A DNA stretch of 64,000 bases. Origin: Bacteroidales bacterium (GTDB lineage: Bacteria > Bacteroidota > Bacteroidia > Bacteroidales > UBA932). The notes beneath the pieces were generated by a model that had not been told where the DNA came from, did not search any database, and worked only from the letters and a program-made list of their open reading frames with translations. The translations under genes and the position numbers were made by a program. The stretch is from positions 51,282 through 115,281 of the forward strand of contig JAFZWV010000030.1 in the NCBI GenBank assembly GCA_017617035.1, read 5' to 3'. Positions within the stretch are counted from its first letter, which is position 1; every line of letters starts with the position of its first letter. Positions 26,218 through 37,229 of this stretch are shown here, in pieces.

Positions 26218-27143
26218 TACTGGATATACTTCTTTTGCTCGTGGGCCTCGGCCTGGTGGTATTCGGTTCCGACATCCTGGTTGACGGATCGTCGGCCATT
26301 GCCCGTAAATCGGGTGTCAGTGAGTTCGTAATCGGCCTTACTATTGTGGGCTTCGGCACTTCCCTGCCCGAGATGGTGGTGAGCATCACCGGCGCTATCG
26401 AAGGTTCGGCCGACATCTCCATAGGCAATATAGTTGGCTCCAATACACTTAACGCCCTTCTGGTCCTCGGGTCTGCGGCCCTCATTACTCCGATTGCCGT
26501 TAACAGGCTCAATCTCACGCGTGATATCCCGATGTTCTTCGGCATCACCCTATTCTTTGTCTTGCTGACGACCAAGGGCTATCTAAACTGGGTGGACGGC
26601 CTGATGCTGCTCGCCGTTTTTACGGCCTACATTGTTCTGTGCTTCAAGAGCGGTAAGGTCGATATCGAGGAGGCACCGAAGCGCGAGATAGGCGTTTTCA
26701 TGGCCATTCTGATGGTGCTGGGCGGTCTTGCCGGCCTTGTGTTCGGAGGAAGGCTGTTCGTGAACCATTCGGTCAATTTCGCGCGCGCTGTGGGCGTCAG
26801 CGAGAAGTTCATAGCAATCACCCTGCTGGCCGGAGGAACCTCCATGCCTGAGCTGGTGACAACCATAGTCGCGGCCGCAAAGAAGAAGGGCCAGCTGGCG
26901 CTCGGAACCATCATCGGCAGCAATGTTTTCAATATCCTGTTCGTGCTCGGCGTAGCATCGCTTCTGACTACTCTGAACACTGGCGGAATGTCTTGGGTTG
27001 ATTTCGGCGCCCTCTTAGGAAGCACTGTCCTGCTTGCCCTGTGCGCTTACATAGGTAAGACGAAAAGACTCAACCGCTTGGAAGGCGCGTTGATGGCGTT
27101 GGGCTATTTCGCCTATATCGGCTGGCTGATTTATTCCATCTAG
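26214..27143 (+). CDS. Calcium/sodium antiporter (CaCA family, YrbG-like)
   Basis: A 309-residue inner-membrane exchanger with about 10 membrane segments arranged as two inverted homologous halves. Each half carries the alpha-repeat: FVIGLTIVGFGTSLPEMVVS (about 37-56) and IAITLLAGGTSMPELVTTIV (about 201-220); the GTSxPE residues bind Ca2+/Na+. It starts on the ATGA of the methyltransferase gene and overlaps by 4 bp the 3' end of a convergent gene. Confidence 0.93.
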   Translation: MILDILLLLVGLGLVVFGSDILVDGSSAIARKSGVSEFVIGLTIVGFGTSLPEMVVSITGAIEGSADISIGNIVGSNTLNALLVLGSAALITPIAVNRLNLTRDIPMFFGITLFFVLLTTKGYLNWVDGLMLLAVFTAYIVLCFKSGKVDIEEAPKREIGVFMAILMVLGGLAGLVFGGRLFVNHSVNFARAVGVSEKFIAITLLAGGTSMPELVTTIVAAAKKKGQLALGTIIGSNVFNILFVLGVASLLTTLNTGGMSWVDFGALLGSTVLLALCAYIGKTKRLNRLEGALMALGYFAYIGWLIYSI

Positions 27144-27757
27144 AAATACAGGGCAAGGCCCAGATCTATCGAAATGTGCTGCGCACGGGAGTAGACTGTC
27201 CTGTCGCGGGGTATAGTTCCCTCGTACTGGTCTTCGGGAAGAGGGCTGCAGGTAATCAGATTTCCCCTCAGGAAGCCGTCCAGGCTTATCTTACGGCTTA
27301 AATTACGGCGTAGTCCGATACCTGCCGACATTAGGTTGATCGTGTCTTCCATGCTCCAGTTGTAGAGGGCAAATCCGCCGCTGCCGAAAAGGAAAATACC
27401 GGTCTGGTCATATCTCATCGGGAACAAGGTAAACTGCAGTTCCAAAGGCATAATCCTATAGTCCTTGGCCACTCCCCTATAGCCGGCTTTGAGCGTGAAT
27501 GCCAGATAGTCGAGGAACTCGATGCCGAGGTCGGCCGATACGAAAGCATTGGTGTAATAGTCAAGAGTCAGAGGCTGGCCGTCCGAGATTCTGGTGCCGT
27601 ATGAATTGAAGAAAGTGTACTCCAGGCTGGTGGCAGCCTTGGCGCTGTACCCCCACTGAAGACCATACCTGAAACGCGGGCTCTCCGCCAGCGAGGGGGC
27701 TGCGGAAGCGAGAAGTAGCGCTAGGGATAAAGCCGTTATTTTCAGGAATTTATTCAT
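27140..27757 (-). CDS. Secreted protein of unknown function, predicted outer-membrane beta-barrel
   Basis: A 205-residue protein with a cleavable signal peptide (LALLLASAAPSLAES). The mature part has alternating aromatic/polar strands (RFRYGLQWGYSAKAATSLEY, YLAFTLKAGYRGVAKDY) and ends in an aromatic residue (LGLALYF), as in small outer-membrane barrels. I do not recognise a named family. It follows another small barrel gene with a 1-bp TAATG overlap, so the two are probably co-translated and may act in the same structure. Confidence 0.65.
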   Translation of the reverse strand: MNKFLKITALSLALLLASAAPSLAESPRFRYGLQWGYSAKAATSLEYTFFNSYGTRISDGQPLTLDYYTNAFVSADLGIEFLDYLAFTLKAGYRGVAKDYRIMPLELQFTLFPMRYDQTGIFLFGSGGFALYNWSMEDTINLMSAGIGLRRNLSRKISLDGFLRGNLITCSPLPEDQYEGTIPRDRTVYSRAQHISIDLGLALYF

Positions 27758-28314
27758 TAGAATCTATAGTAAAGCGTTATTTGTGGGATGGGGGCCTTTA
27801 TCACTCCGTTTTCGTACCAGGAGAGGTCGAGAGTCCCGAAGGTTTCGTCCTTTCTGAGCTGCATGCCGAACTCGCCGGTAAAGCCAAGGGCGATATCGAT
27901 TCGTTCTGAAAACATAAAGACGACTCCCGTTCCTGCCGCAAGGCCGAGTATGGCTCCATGGTTGCGGTTCGCGGCGCCATGGTCCTTTACATAGCCGGTA
28001 GTAAAGCCGCCGCTGACGAAGAAACAATAGGAGACGTCGTCGCGAATGACTCCCCTTCTGAGGATGTTTTCGTGAAGCCAGGAGAACTTGATTCCGGGGG
28101 TGGTTTCAGTACCGTCCAGGATGCCTTCCATGTCGGCCGTAAGGTTAACTGTATTGTAGATGCGACGGTCGCTTTGGGCTATGCCTACCGATAGTCCGAA
28201 GCCTTTCGGAGAGTTGATAACGCCCGCGCGCTCTATCCTGCGCTGGGCCGAGGCTTCGGCGCAGCTGAGAAGCATGCACAAGGCGAGCAAAACTATGCAG
28301 GCAGGTCTAGTCAC
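27757..28314 (-). CDS. Secreted protein of unknown function, predicted outer-membrane beta-barrel
   Basis: A 185-residue protein with a signal peptide (LLALCMLLSCAEASAQ). The mature region alternates beta strands and ends ITLYYRF, a typical C-terminal barrel strand. The start codon is GTG (MTRPACIV); the next in-frame ATG lies inside the signal sequence. It overlaps the following small barrel gene by one base. It is divergent from rarA. No enzyme motif is visible. Confidence 0.6.
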   Translation of the reverse strand: MTRPACIVLLALCMLLSCAEASAQRRIERAGVINSPKGFGLSVGIAQSDRRIYNTVNLTADMEGILDGTETTPGIKFSWLHENILRRGVIRDDVSYCFFVSGGFTTGYVKDHGAANRNHGAILGLAAGTGVVFMFSERIDIALGFTGEFGMQLRKDETFGTLDLSWYENGVIKAPIPQITLYYRF

Positions 28315-28340
28315 AAATGCTAAGTTACGAATTATTTGTG

Positions 28341-28348
28341 TATTTTTG
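28341..28348 (+). promoter_or_regulatory. -7 box for rarA
   Basis: TATTTTTG fits the TAnnTTTG consensus and ends 19 bp before the rarA ATG at 28368. It supports using that ATG rather than the in-frame one at 28317, which lies upstream of the promoter. Confidence 0.55.
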
Positions 28349-28367
28349 TCTATTCATCGGAGAAACA

Positions 28368-29669
28368 ATGCCCGCAACTACCACCTTACTCGCTCCCCTT
28401 CCGGAGCGCCTCAGACCGAGAAGTCTCGACGAATACGTAGGCCAGAAACATCTGGTCGGCGAGGGCTGTATCCTGCGCAACATGATTGAGAGCGGGAATC
28501 TGTCGTCGTTTATACTCTGGGGGCCTCCCGGTGTGGGTAAGACTACCCTGGCCCGCATCATGGCAGAGGCCTTGGGTCGCGAGTTCTACACCCTCTCGGC
28601 GGTTAGCGCCGGGGTAAAGGAAGTGCGCGAGGTATTCGACATGGCCAAAAGGGGTTCCCTCTTCCGAGAGGGTAAGGCCCCCATCCTTTTCATCGATGAA
28701 ATCCACCGTTTCAGCAAGGCCCAGCAAGACGCCCTTCTGGGGGCCGTAGAGAAGGGCGTGGTTGTCCTTATAGGCGCTACCACCGAGAACCCCTCGTTCG
28801 AGGTGATCTCGCCCCTCCTGTCGCGTTGTCAGGTCTATGTCCTGAAGTCGCTGGAAAAAGATGACCTGCTGACTCTCCTGGACAGGGCCCTGACCCAGGA
28901 CGAGGTCCTCAGGGAAAAGAACATTGTAGTCAAAGAAACCGAGGCCCTTCTTCGCCAGAGCGGCGGAGACGGCCGTAAGCTCCTTAACATCCTCGAGGTG
29001 GTTGTCGACTCCATGGCCGGCCGCGACGAAATCGTCATAGACAACAAGGCGGTGAACGACTGCCTTCAGAAGAGTACGGCTATCTATGATAAGGACGGCG
29101 AGATGCACTACGACATCATTTCTGCCTTTATCAAGAGCGTACGCGGCTCGGATCCCAACGCGGCGGTCTACTACCTCGCCCGCATGCTCGACGGCGGCGA
29201 AGACCCGCTTTTCATCGCCCGCCGCCTCTGCATCCTCGCCGCCGAGGACATCGGCCTTGCCAATCCCAATGCCTTGCTGCTCGCCAACTCAACCTTCCAG
29301 ATAGTCCATTCCATCGGCATGCCCGAAGCGAGAATCCCGCTCTCAGAGTGTGCCATCTATCTTGCCAGTTCGCCTAAGAGCAATTCGGCTTATATGGCCA
29401 TCAGCGCAGCTCTGGAGGCCGCTGCAGCGGATAAGACGGCCCCGGTGCCGCTCCATCTTCGCAACGCCCCTACGGAGCTCATGAAGGATCTGGGGTATTC
29501 AGACGGCTATAAGTATGCCCATGACTTCCCCGGTCACTTCGTCGACCAGGAATTCCTCCCGGATGCCTTCAAGGGAACGGTCTTTTACGAGCCACAGCCC
29601 AATAAACACGAAGATACGCTCAAGGCGTACCTCCAGGCCTGCTGGCCGAAATACTATTCGAAAAAATAG
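28368..29669 (+). CDS. rarA: Replication-associated recombination protein A (AAA+ ATPase)
   Basis: A 433-residue RarA/MgsA protein, starting [17 protein letters not shown]. The family start [16 protein letters not shown] is followed by Walker A GPPGVGKT (about 51-58), Walker [10 protein letters not shown], sensor motif [11 protein letters not shown] and the C-terminal tetramerisation region ([20 protein letters not shown]). RarA acts at stalled replication forks with SSB and recombination proteins. The stop codon overlaps the first bases of a palindromic repeat that fills the gap to the convergent tamL-like gene. Confidence 0.95.
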   Translation: MPATTTLLAPLPERLRPRSLDEYVGQKHLVGEGCILRNMIESGNLSSFILWGPPGVGKTTLARIMAEALGREFYTLSAVSAGVKEVREVFDMAKRGSLFREGKAPILFIDEIHRFSKAQQDALLGAVEKGVVVLIGATTENPSFEVISPLLSRCQVYVLKSLEKDDLLTLLDRALTQDEVLREKNIVVKETEALLRQSGGDGRKLLNILEVVVDSMAGRDEIVIDNKAVNDCLQKSTAIYDKDGEMHYDIISAFIKSVRGSDPNAAVYYLARMLDGGEDPLFIARRLCILAAEDIGLANPNALLLANSTFQIVHSIGMPEARIPLSECAIYLASSPKSNSAYMAISAALEAAAADKTAPVPLHLRNAPTELMKDLGYSDGYKYAHDFPGHFVDQEFLPDAFKGTVFYEPQPNKHEDTLKAYLQACWPKYYSKK

Positions 29670-29735
29670 ATTCCTTCGCTTCGCTCGGAATGACATTCCT
29701 TGTCATCCCGAGGAGCGTTAGCGACGAAGGGATCT
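29668..29735. repeat. Palindromic element type I, copy D (intergenic, between convergent genes)
   Basis: The complete type I form: left arm 29668-29695, short centre, right arm 29701-29735 ending GGGATCT. It begins in the rarA stop codon and ends 3 bp before the stop of the tamL-like gene, so it fills the whole gap and may serve as a bidirectional terminator structure. Confidence 0.85.
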
Positions 29736-29738
29736 AAT

Positions 29739-31787
29739 CTAGAACGGGTAACCTACTCCGAAGTGCAAAGCAACCCCTCCGCTCTTAAACGCCGTGAGGG
29801 GGTCTAACCATTTCTGGGCGGCCGACGGATCGCGCAGGCGGACGCCGAGGTCAAGCCTGATAAGAAGAATGTTCATGTTGAGCCTCAGGCCGAGTCCGTA
29901 GTCGGCGGCAAAGTCGCGCAGATCGACGCCCTGGTGAGTGTCCCAGATGTTTCCGACCTCGGCAAATAGGGCGCCTTCAAGCATCCAGACTATCGGGAAG
30001 CGGTATTCGACGTCCGCTTCGAATTTCAGATCGCCGGTCTGGCTGGGAATCCTGAAGGTCGTATCGAGCGGAGCGGCGCCAGGGCCGAGCGAGCGCGTCT
30101 GCCAGCCTCTCATGCCGCTTGCGCCGCCCGCGTAGAACTGCTTTTCATAAGGCAGCGCAGTGCTGTTTCCGTAGGCCTGTCCTATTCCGCCCAGGAGCCT
30201 GATTGCTACAGCCTGCTCGTCGTCGAGGCCAAAGCGATATCCGCGCGCAAGCGAGACCTCAATCTTCGCGTACTGGGAGAACGGTGCGCCGAGCAGAAGC
30301 CCCTGGCCCTGGCCGTTGACGGGAAGCAGGCCCTTGAAAAGGCTGATGACATTACCCGAAAGGTCGGTCTGAAGCCTGGCGGTGAAATATGAAGTAGTCG
30401 GGATGGGATCCGGACTGGTGGAATAGTACAGGGTTCCAGCCACGCCTACATCGGAGTGGTCCTGATACGAGTACTTCATATACGGGTTGCTATTCAGCCT
30501 GGTTGCGAAAGCGGAATTGATGTCGGGCAGTCTGACGTAGTTGATCTGCAGCGGATAGAACTGGTAGTAGAATCTCTTGCGGTAGATACCCGTATAGCCA
30601 TATGAACCGGAGAAGAGATTCCTGGTATATTCCGGACGATTTTGGTGACTGAAAGACAGGTTGAATTCCGTACGGGGGACGTTGGATCCCTGGAAAAGCT
30701 CATAACCGAGGCCGAGGAAGCGCGGCAGGCTGAGCGAGGCGGAAGTACCGACTTCGGTAGCGCGGATGTCGCTGTCCAGCATGAACTGGAAGTTGCCGCT
30801 GAATCCTATGCTCAGCCACTCTCCCCCGCCGAAAATGTTTTTGTGGTAGTAACTCAGTCTTGGAGATATACCGATAAGGCCGGAAGAGTTGGTGGATACT
30901 TCGAGATTGGTCTTGAAGCCCTGGAGTTTGGATTTTGTGAGGGCAATGTTGCAGTCTACGGTTGTGCTGTCGACGGGCGTAAGGTTGACGCCAACGCTCT
31001 GGAATACCCTAAGCGACGAGAACCTTGAGTAGGTATTGGATACCTTGTCGGCATTGTAAAGGTCTCCGGGGTGCAGGAGGTTCATTCCGCGCAGTACCGA
31101 CTCCTTGAACTTGAGGTCCTCGGGATAGCTGACGCTCACCTTGCCTATGTAGGACTTGCGTACCGGATTGGGGATTTCATATATGACAGCGGCCTTTCCG
31201 GCGCGTCCGTTGGTGTCGGCATAGAAACGGTAGTGGGATTGGTCGATGTTGTAGTAGCCCTTGGCATGGAGTGATTCTACGCTACGGGCTATTTCCTGTT
31301 CCATGGTAACCTCCGCCAGGTTCTCGCCCTGACGGACCAGTATCTTCGAGGAATCGGCCATGAAGTCGGCGCGGAATTCGTCGGCCGCAGGCAGCTTATA
31401 TATGATCGTGTCGATTGGAATTCGCTTACCCAACTCGACCAGATAAGTGACCTTTGCTTTCTTGCCCTTATAGGTGATGGCGGTGTCGACCTTACTGTCG
31501 TAATAGCCGAGTTTGGTGAGGCGCTCGGTCATGGCGGCTCTCGAGAGCGCGGCGGAGCGTTTGTTCAGAATCACGGCCTTGCGCTGGAGCAGCGCCCTGA
31601 CCGGTTTCTGCCTTACGTACTGGGATAATTCGCTTACGTTGAAGAAGGGGTCTCCGCTTACTTCGATCTTGTAGGAGTCGAGTATGTACTCGTCTTCTGC
31701 GAGCTCGACTTTAGAGAGCGAGCCGCAGGAAGAGACCAGACCCAGAAGGCCTGCGATAATAAAGAGTACGCTGAGGGTCTTTTTCAT
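29739..31787 (-). CDS. Omp85 family outer-membrane lipoprotein, TamL-like
   Basis: A 682-residue protein with a lipoprotein signal (GLVSSCGS, Cys21) followed by the Bacteroidota TamL-type start VELAEDEYILDSYKIEV. N-terminal POTRA-like repeats span about 40-320 and the C-terminal half is the Omp85 barrel, with GASGMRGWQTRSLGPG as the conserved L6 loop (VRGF/Y-type) region and the terminal strand HFGVGYPF. Omp85 proteins insert or translocate outer-membrane proteins; the lipidated version with TamB partners is typical for this phylum. It faces rarA convergently, separated only by a palindromic repeat. Confidence 0.88.
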   Translation of the reverse strand: MKKTLSVLFIIAGLLGLVSSCGSLSKVELAEDEYILDSYKIEVSGDPFFNVSELSQYVRQKPVRALLQRKAVILNKRSAALSRAAMTERLTKLGYYDSKVDTAITYKGKKAKVTYLVELGKRIPIDTIIYKLPAADEFRADFMADSSKILVRQGENLAEVTMEQEIARSVESLHAKGYYNIDQSHYRFYADTNGRAGKAAVIYEIPNPVRKSYIGKVSVSYPEDLKFKESVLRGMNLLHPGDLYNADKVSNTYSRFSSLRVFQSVGVNLTPVDSTTVDCNIALTKSKLQGFKTNLEVSTNSSGLIGISPRLSYYHKNIFGGGEWLSIGFSGNFQFMLDSDIRATEVGTSASLSLPRFLGLGYELFQGSNVPRTEFNLSFSHQNRPEYTRNLFSGSYGYTGIYRKRFYYQFYPLQINYVRLPDINSAFATRLNSNPYMKYSYQDHSDVGVAGTLYYSTSPDPIPTTSYFTARLQTDLSGNVISLFKGLLPVNGQGQGLLLGAPFSQYAKIEVSLARGYRFGLDDEQAVAIRLLGGIGQAYGNSTALPYEKQFYAGGASGMRGWQTRSLGPGAAPLDTTFRIPSQTGDLKFEADVEYRFPIVWMLEGALFAEVGNIWDTHQGVDLRDFAADYGLGLRLNMNILLIRLDLGVRLRDPSAAQKWLDPLTAFKSGGVALHFGVGYPF

Positions 31788-31800
31788 AAGCAGAACCGTA

Positions 31801-31808
31801 CAAATTTA
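31801..31808 (-). promoter_or_regulatory. -7 box for the tamL-like gene
   Basis: On the minus strand this reads TAAATTTG, a perfect TAnnTTTG match 13 bp before the ATG at 31787, giving a very short leader. Confidence 0.5.
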
Positions 31809-31821
31809 GCAAATAATTGAG

Positions 31822-31829
31822 TATATTAG
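31822..31829 (+). promoter_or_regulatory. Probable -7 box for the SpoU methyltransferase gene
   Basis: TATATTAG differs from TAnnTTTG at one position and ends 10 bp before the ATG at 31840. It forms a divergent promoter pair with the tamL-like gene. Confidence 0.4.
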
Positions 31830-31839
31830 CACTCTGGTT

Positions 31840-32553
31840 ATGGTTAAGTTGACCTCAGCAGAAATCAAGGCTATCAAAGCCCTCGGCTCGAAGAAGTTCC
31901 GCGACTCCGAAGGACTCTTCGTCGTAGAGGGTGAAAAGCTCGTTTCGGAGGCCCTCGCTTCCGGTTTCAAGATCGAAAGAATCCTAAAGAGAGACGAAAT
32001 AGGCGAGCAACAGATGGCGCGTATCAGCGCCCTGGACTCCCCTTCCCCCGTGCTGGCCGTTATCCGTAAGGCCGAGCCCAAACCAGCAGTTGCAGCTAAG
32101 GGCCTGTACCTTGCGCTGGACAGCGTGCGCGACCCAGGAAACCTCGGTACCATCATGCGAATTGCAGACTGGTTCGGCATCGACGGTATCTTCGCCTCGC
32201 AGGATACTGTAGACCAGTATAACCCTAAGGTAGTCCAGGCCTCGATGGGCGCCGTCTTCCGTAAGACAGTCCTGTATTGCGATATCCCGCAGCTCTGCGA
32301 GAGTTTCCACGCCGCCGGCCTGCCCGTCTACGGGACCTTCCTCGACGGCTCGGATATCTATGCCGCCGACTTTAAGCCTGAGGGCCTGATCGTGATGGGC
32401 AGCGAGTCTTTCGGAATCAGCGCCGCTGTTGGCGAACATGTAGACGCCCGAATCAAGATTCCCACCTATGCTGAGGGTCCCGGCGCAGAATCGCTCAACG
32501 TCGCTGTCGCTACAGCCGTGACCGTAGCTGAATTCAAGAGAAGAACAAGATAA
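31840..32553 (+). CDS. TrmH/SpoU family RNA 2'-O-methyltransferase
   Basis: A 237-residue SPOUT enzyme. An N-terminal substrate-binding domain (KKFRDSEGLFVVEGEKLVSEA, about 15-38) is followed by the knotted catalytic domain with motif 1 DPGNLGTIMRIADWF, motif 2 LIVMGSESFGI and motif 3 SLNVAVATAV. It methylates ribose 2'-OH in rRNA or tRNA using SAM; the target is not deducible. It is 4 bp from the GH13 gene downstream and likely co-transcribed. Confidence 0.92.
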   Translation: MVKLTSAEIKAIKALGSKKFRDSEGLFVVEGEKLVSEALASGFKIERILKRDEIGEQQMARISALDSPSPVLAVIRKAEPKPAVAAKGLYLALDSVRDPGNLGTIMRIADWFGIDGIFASQDTVDQYNPKVVQASMGAVFRKTVLYCDIPQLCESFHAAGLPVYGTFLDGSDIYAADFKPEGLIVMGSESFGISAAVGEHVDARIKIPTYAEGPGAESLNVAVATAVTVAEFKRRTR

Positions 32554-32557
32554 GAGG

Positions 32558-33817
32558 ATGCTGATTTACCAGGTACTCACCCGTCTATGGCGCAATGGAA
32601 AGATGTCCGGTTTCGACCAGGCCACCTTCGATTACCTCCGCTCGCTGGGCGTCTCCCATATCTGGTATACCGGAATCATACGTCATTCCCAGGCCGGCAG
32701 GCCCTACGTTAAGGGCAACATCGGTTCCCCCTACTCGATTATCGACTATTACGACATCAACCCCTATCTGGCCGAGAACCCCGACCGGCGCCTCGAAGAG
32801 TTCGAAGAGCTCGTAAGGCGGACCCATGAATCCGGACTCAAGGTCATCATAGACTTCATCCCCAACCATGTCTCACCTGAGTACAACGACTCCCACGGCG
32901 GGATTAAAACGCTCCACAGGTGTGACTACGACTGGACGGATACCGATAAGATAGATTACGCCTGCCCGGACAACTGGGATCGCATGCTCTCTATTGTGCG
33001 CTACTGGGCCTCGAAGGGAGTGGATGGCTTCCGCTGCGATATGGCCGAGCTGGTCCCGCTGGAGTTCTGGCGCTACCTTACCCTCGGAGCCAAGCAAACC
33101 TACCCCGGCCTCGAGTTTATCGCCGAGGTCTACGAGATGGGCTCCTACGACAGGTTCATCTACACCGGGGGCTTCGACATCCTATATGACAAATCCGGCC
33201 TTTACGACACCCTTCGCGGGATAGTATCCGGCGAGGGCAAGGCCTGGGATATAACAGGCGTTTGGCAGAAACTGGGCCCTCTCCAGCCTCACATGCTCAA
33301 TTTCCTGGAGAACCACGACGAACAGCGTCTCGCCAGCCCATGGTTTGCCGGATCTGCCGAGAAGGGCTTTGCCGCCCTCGCCGTGTCGGCCCTCTTCTAC
33401 CCTTGCCCCTTCATGCTCTACTTCGGGCAGGAAATCGGCGAGGCGGCCCACGACGGCGCCTCCGGCCGTACTTCCATCTTCGATGAGCAGCGTCACGTAG
33501 ATCCTCTGGCGCCCCTGTCTGAGAATCAGCAGGAGGTACTGGATAGGTATCGCGAAGTGCTTAATCTGCGCGAAGAACTGAAGTGGGCAGACAACTTCGA
33601 CCTTTGCTATTTCCAGAAGTCCGCACTAGGCTTCGATATGCGCAAACACTTCGCATTCATAAGGCATGACTCCGATCATACGGCAGTCGTTTTCGCCAAC
33701 TTCTCCGATAAGCCTGCTTCGGTCTGTCTGAGGATACCTCCCGAGGCCCCTGGAGCCTTTGGCTCTGATTTGATGGCAGAGGCCGGCCCGTGGGATTTCA
33801 CAATATTGAAGAAATAA
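32558..33817 (+). CDS. GH13 alpha-amylase family glycosidase, cytoplasmic
   Basis: A 419-residue GH13 enzyme without signal peptide. Conserved regions: DFIPNHVSPEY (region I), GFRCDMAELVP with nucleophile Asp161 (II), FIAEVYEM with acid/base Glu190 (III), and FLENHDEQR with Asp254 (IV). Unusually, Met follows the nucleophile and Val follows the acid/base Glu. A short C-terminal beta domain ends the protein. It probably cleaves or rearranges alpha-glucan or malto-oligosaccharide inside the cell and stands next to a glycolytic phosphofructokinase gene. Confidence 0.9.
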   Translation: MLIYQVLTRLWRNGKMSGFDQATFDYLRSLGVSHIWYTGIIRHSQAGRPYVKGNIGSPYSIIDYYDINPYLAENPDRRLEEFEELVRRTHESGLKVIIDFIPNHVSPEYNDSHGGIKTLHRCDYDWTDTDKIDYACPDNWDRMLSIVRYWASKGVDGFRCDMAELVPLEFWRYLTLGAKQTYPGLEFIAEVYEMGSYDRFIYTGGFDILYDKSGLYDTLRGIVSGEGKAWDITGVWQKLGPLQPHMLNFLENHDEQRLASPWFAGSAEKGFAALAVSALFYPCPFMLYFGQEIGEAAHDGASGRTSIFDEQRHVDPLAPLSENQQEVLDRYREVLNLREELKWADNFDLCYFQKSALGFDMRKHFAFIRHDSDHTAVVFANFSDKPASVCLRIPPEAPGAFGSDLMAEAGPWDFTILKK

Positions 33818-33819
33818 GT

Positions 33820-33827
33820 TAAATTTG
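33820..33827 (+). promoter_or_regulatory. -7 box for the phosphofructokinase gene
   Basis: TAAATTTG is an exact TAnnTTTG match, placed 3-10 bp after the GH13 stop codon and 39 bp before the ATG at 33867. Confidence 0.55.
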
Positions 33828-33866
33828 TAGGCTTACAGAAATCAAGTACTAAACATAATAAACACA

Positions 33867-35096
33867 ATGAAAGGATCAGTTATCATTCTTTGCGGCGGCG
33901 GCCCGGCTCCGGGTATGAATACCGTCGTGTGTTCGGTCGCTAAGACCTTCCTCTCCAACGGTTATCGCGTTATTGGCCTTCACGGCGGTTACAGCGGACT
34001 TTTCTCGAAGAACCCCCGCACCGAAGACCTCGACTTCTTCAAGGCAGACGCATATTTCAACAGGGGCGGAAGCTACCTTCAGATGAGCCGCTTCAAACCC
34101 ACTCCCGAAGACTTTGAGAATAACTTCAACCTCGCTCTCTTCAAGGACAACGATATCAAGCTCCTCGTAACTGTCGGCGGAGACGATACAGCCTCTACAG
34201 CCAACAGAATCGCGAAGTTCCTCGAGGCGAAGAAATATCCTATCGCAAACATCCACATCCCCAAGACCATCGATAACGACCTCCCTCTTCCGGAGAATAC
34301 CCCTACTTTCGGTTTCAACTCCGCCAAGGACGAAGGCGCACATATCGCACGCACCGTCTATGAGGATGCACGCACCAGCGGAAACTGGCTGCTGATTTCG
34401 GCCATGGGCCGCAGCGCCGGACACCTCGCCCTCGGTATCGGCGAGGCTACTCACTGCCCTATGACCATCATCCCCGAGATGTTCAACAAAACTGAGATCA
34501 ACCTCGACAAGATCGTCAAGCTTGCCATCTCCGCAATCCTGAAGCGCAAGCTCCTCGGAATCCCTTACGGTACTGTAGTAGTCGCTGAGGGCGTTTTCCA
34601 CGACCTCGATCCTCAGGAAATCAAGAATGCCGGCGTGACTATGACTTACGACGAACACGGCCATCCCGAGCTCGGTAAGATCAGCAAGGCCGTTCTGTTC
34701 AACGACATCCTCGAGAAGGAGTTCAAGAAGATTGGCCTCAAGATCAAGACCCGCCCTGTCGAGATTGGTTACGACGTCCGCTGCCAGGATCCTATCGCAT
34801 TCGACCTTACTTACTGCTCGGAGCTTGCCATGGGCGCATATGAGCTCTTTGCAAGGGGCGAGACCGGCTGCATGGTATTCGTGGACCACGACGGAAACGC
34901 AAAGCCGCTCTACCTCAAAGACCTCCAGGACGAAAGCGGAAAGATTCCTCCGCGCCGCGTCGCTATCGACGGCGGAACCGCCCAGAACTACTACAGCCAT
35001 ATCTGCCACTATATCACTCCTGCCGACTACGAAGCCGCTAAGAAGTATGTGGCTAACCCGGAGGATTACGACTTCAAAAAGATACTCAATTGGTAA
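33867..35096 (+). CDS. pfp: Diphosphate-dependent 6-phosphofructokinase
   Basis: A 409-residue phosphofructokinase. The nucleotide-loop motif is GGDD (Gly104-Gly105-Asp106-Asp107) rather than the GGDG of ATP enzymes, and the catalytic motif is PKTIDND (Lys133, Asp136) rather than PGTIDND. Asp and Lys at these two positions are the established markers for PPi as phosphoryl donor. Fructose-6-phosphate contacts include MGRSAGHLAL. The reaction (F6P + PPi to F1,6BP + Pi) is reversible and saves ATP in glycolysis. It has its own promoter and lies 45 bp upstream of ligA. Confidence 0.9.
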   Translation: MKGSVIILCGGGPAPGMNTVVCSVAKTFLSNGYRVIGLHGGYSGLFSKNPRTEDLDFFKADAYFNRGGSYLQMSRFKPTPEDFENNFNLALFKDNDIKLLVTVGGDDTASTANRIAKFLEAKKYPIANIHIPKTIDNDLPLPENTPTFGFNSAKDEGAHIARTVYEDARTSGNWLLISAMGRSAGHLALGIGEATHCPMTIIPEMFNKTEINLDKIVKLAISAILKRKLLGIPYGTVVVAEGVFHDLDPQEIKNAGVTMTYDEHGHPELGKISKAVLFNDILEKEFKKIGLKIKTRPVEIGYDVRCQDPIAFDLTYCSELAMGAYELFARGETGCMVFVDHDGNAKPLYLKDLQDESGKIPPRRVAIDGGTAQNYYSHICHYITPADYEAAKKYVANPEDYDFKKILNW

Positions 35097-37223
<2,127 letters not shown>

Positions 37224-37229
37224 CAGTGT

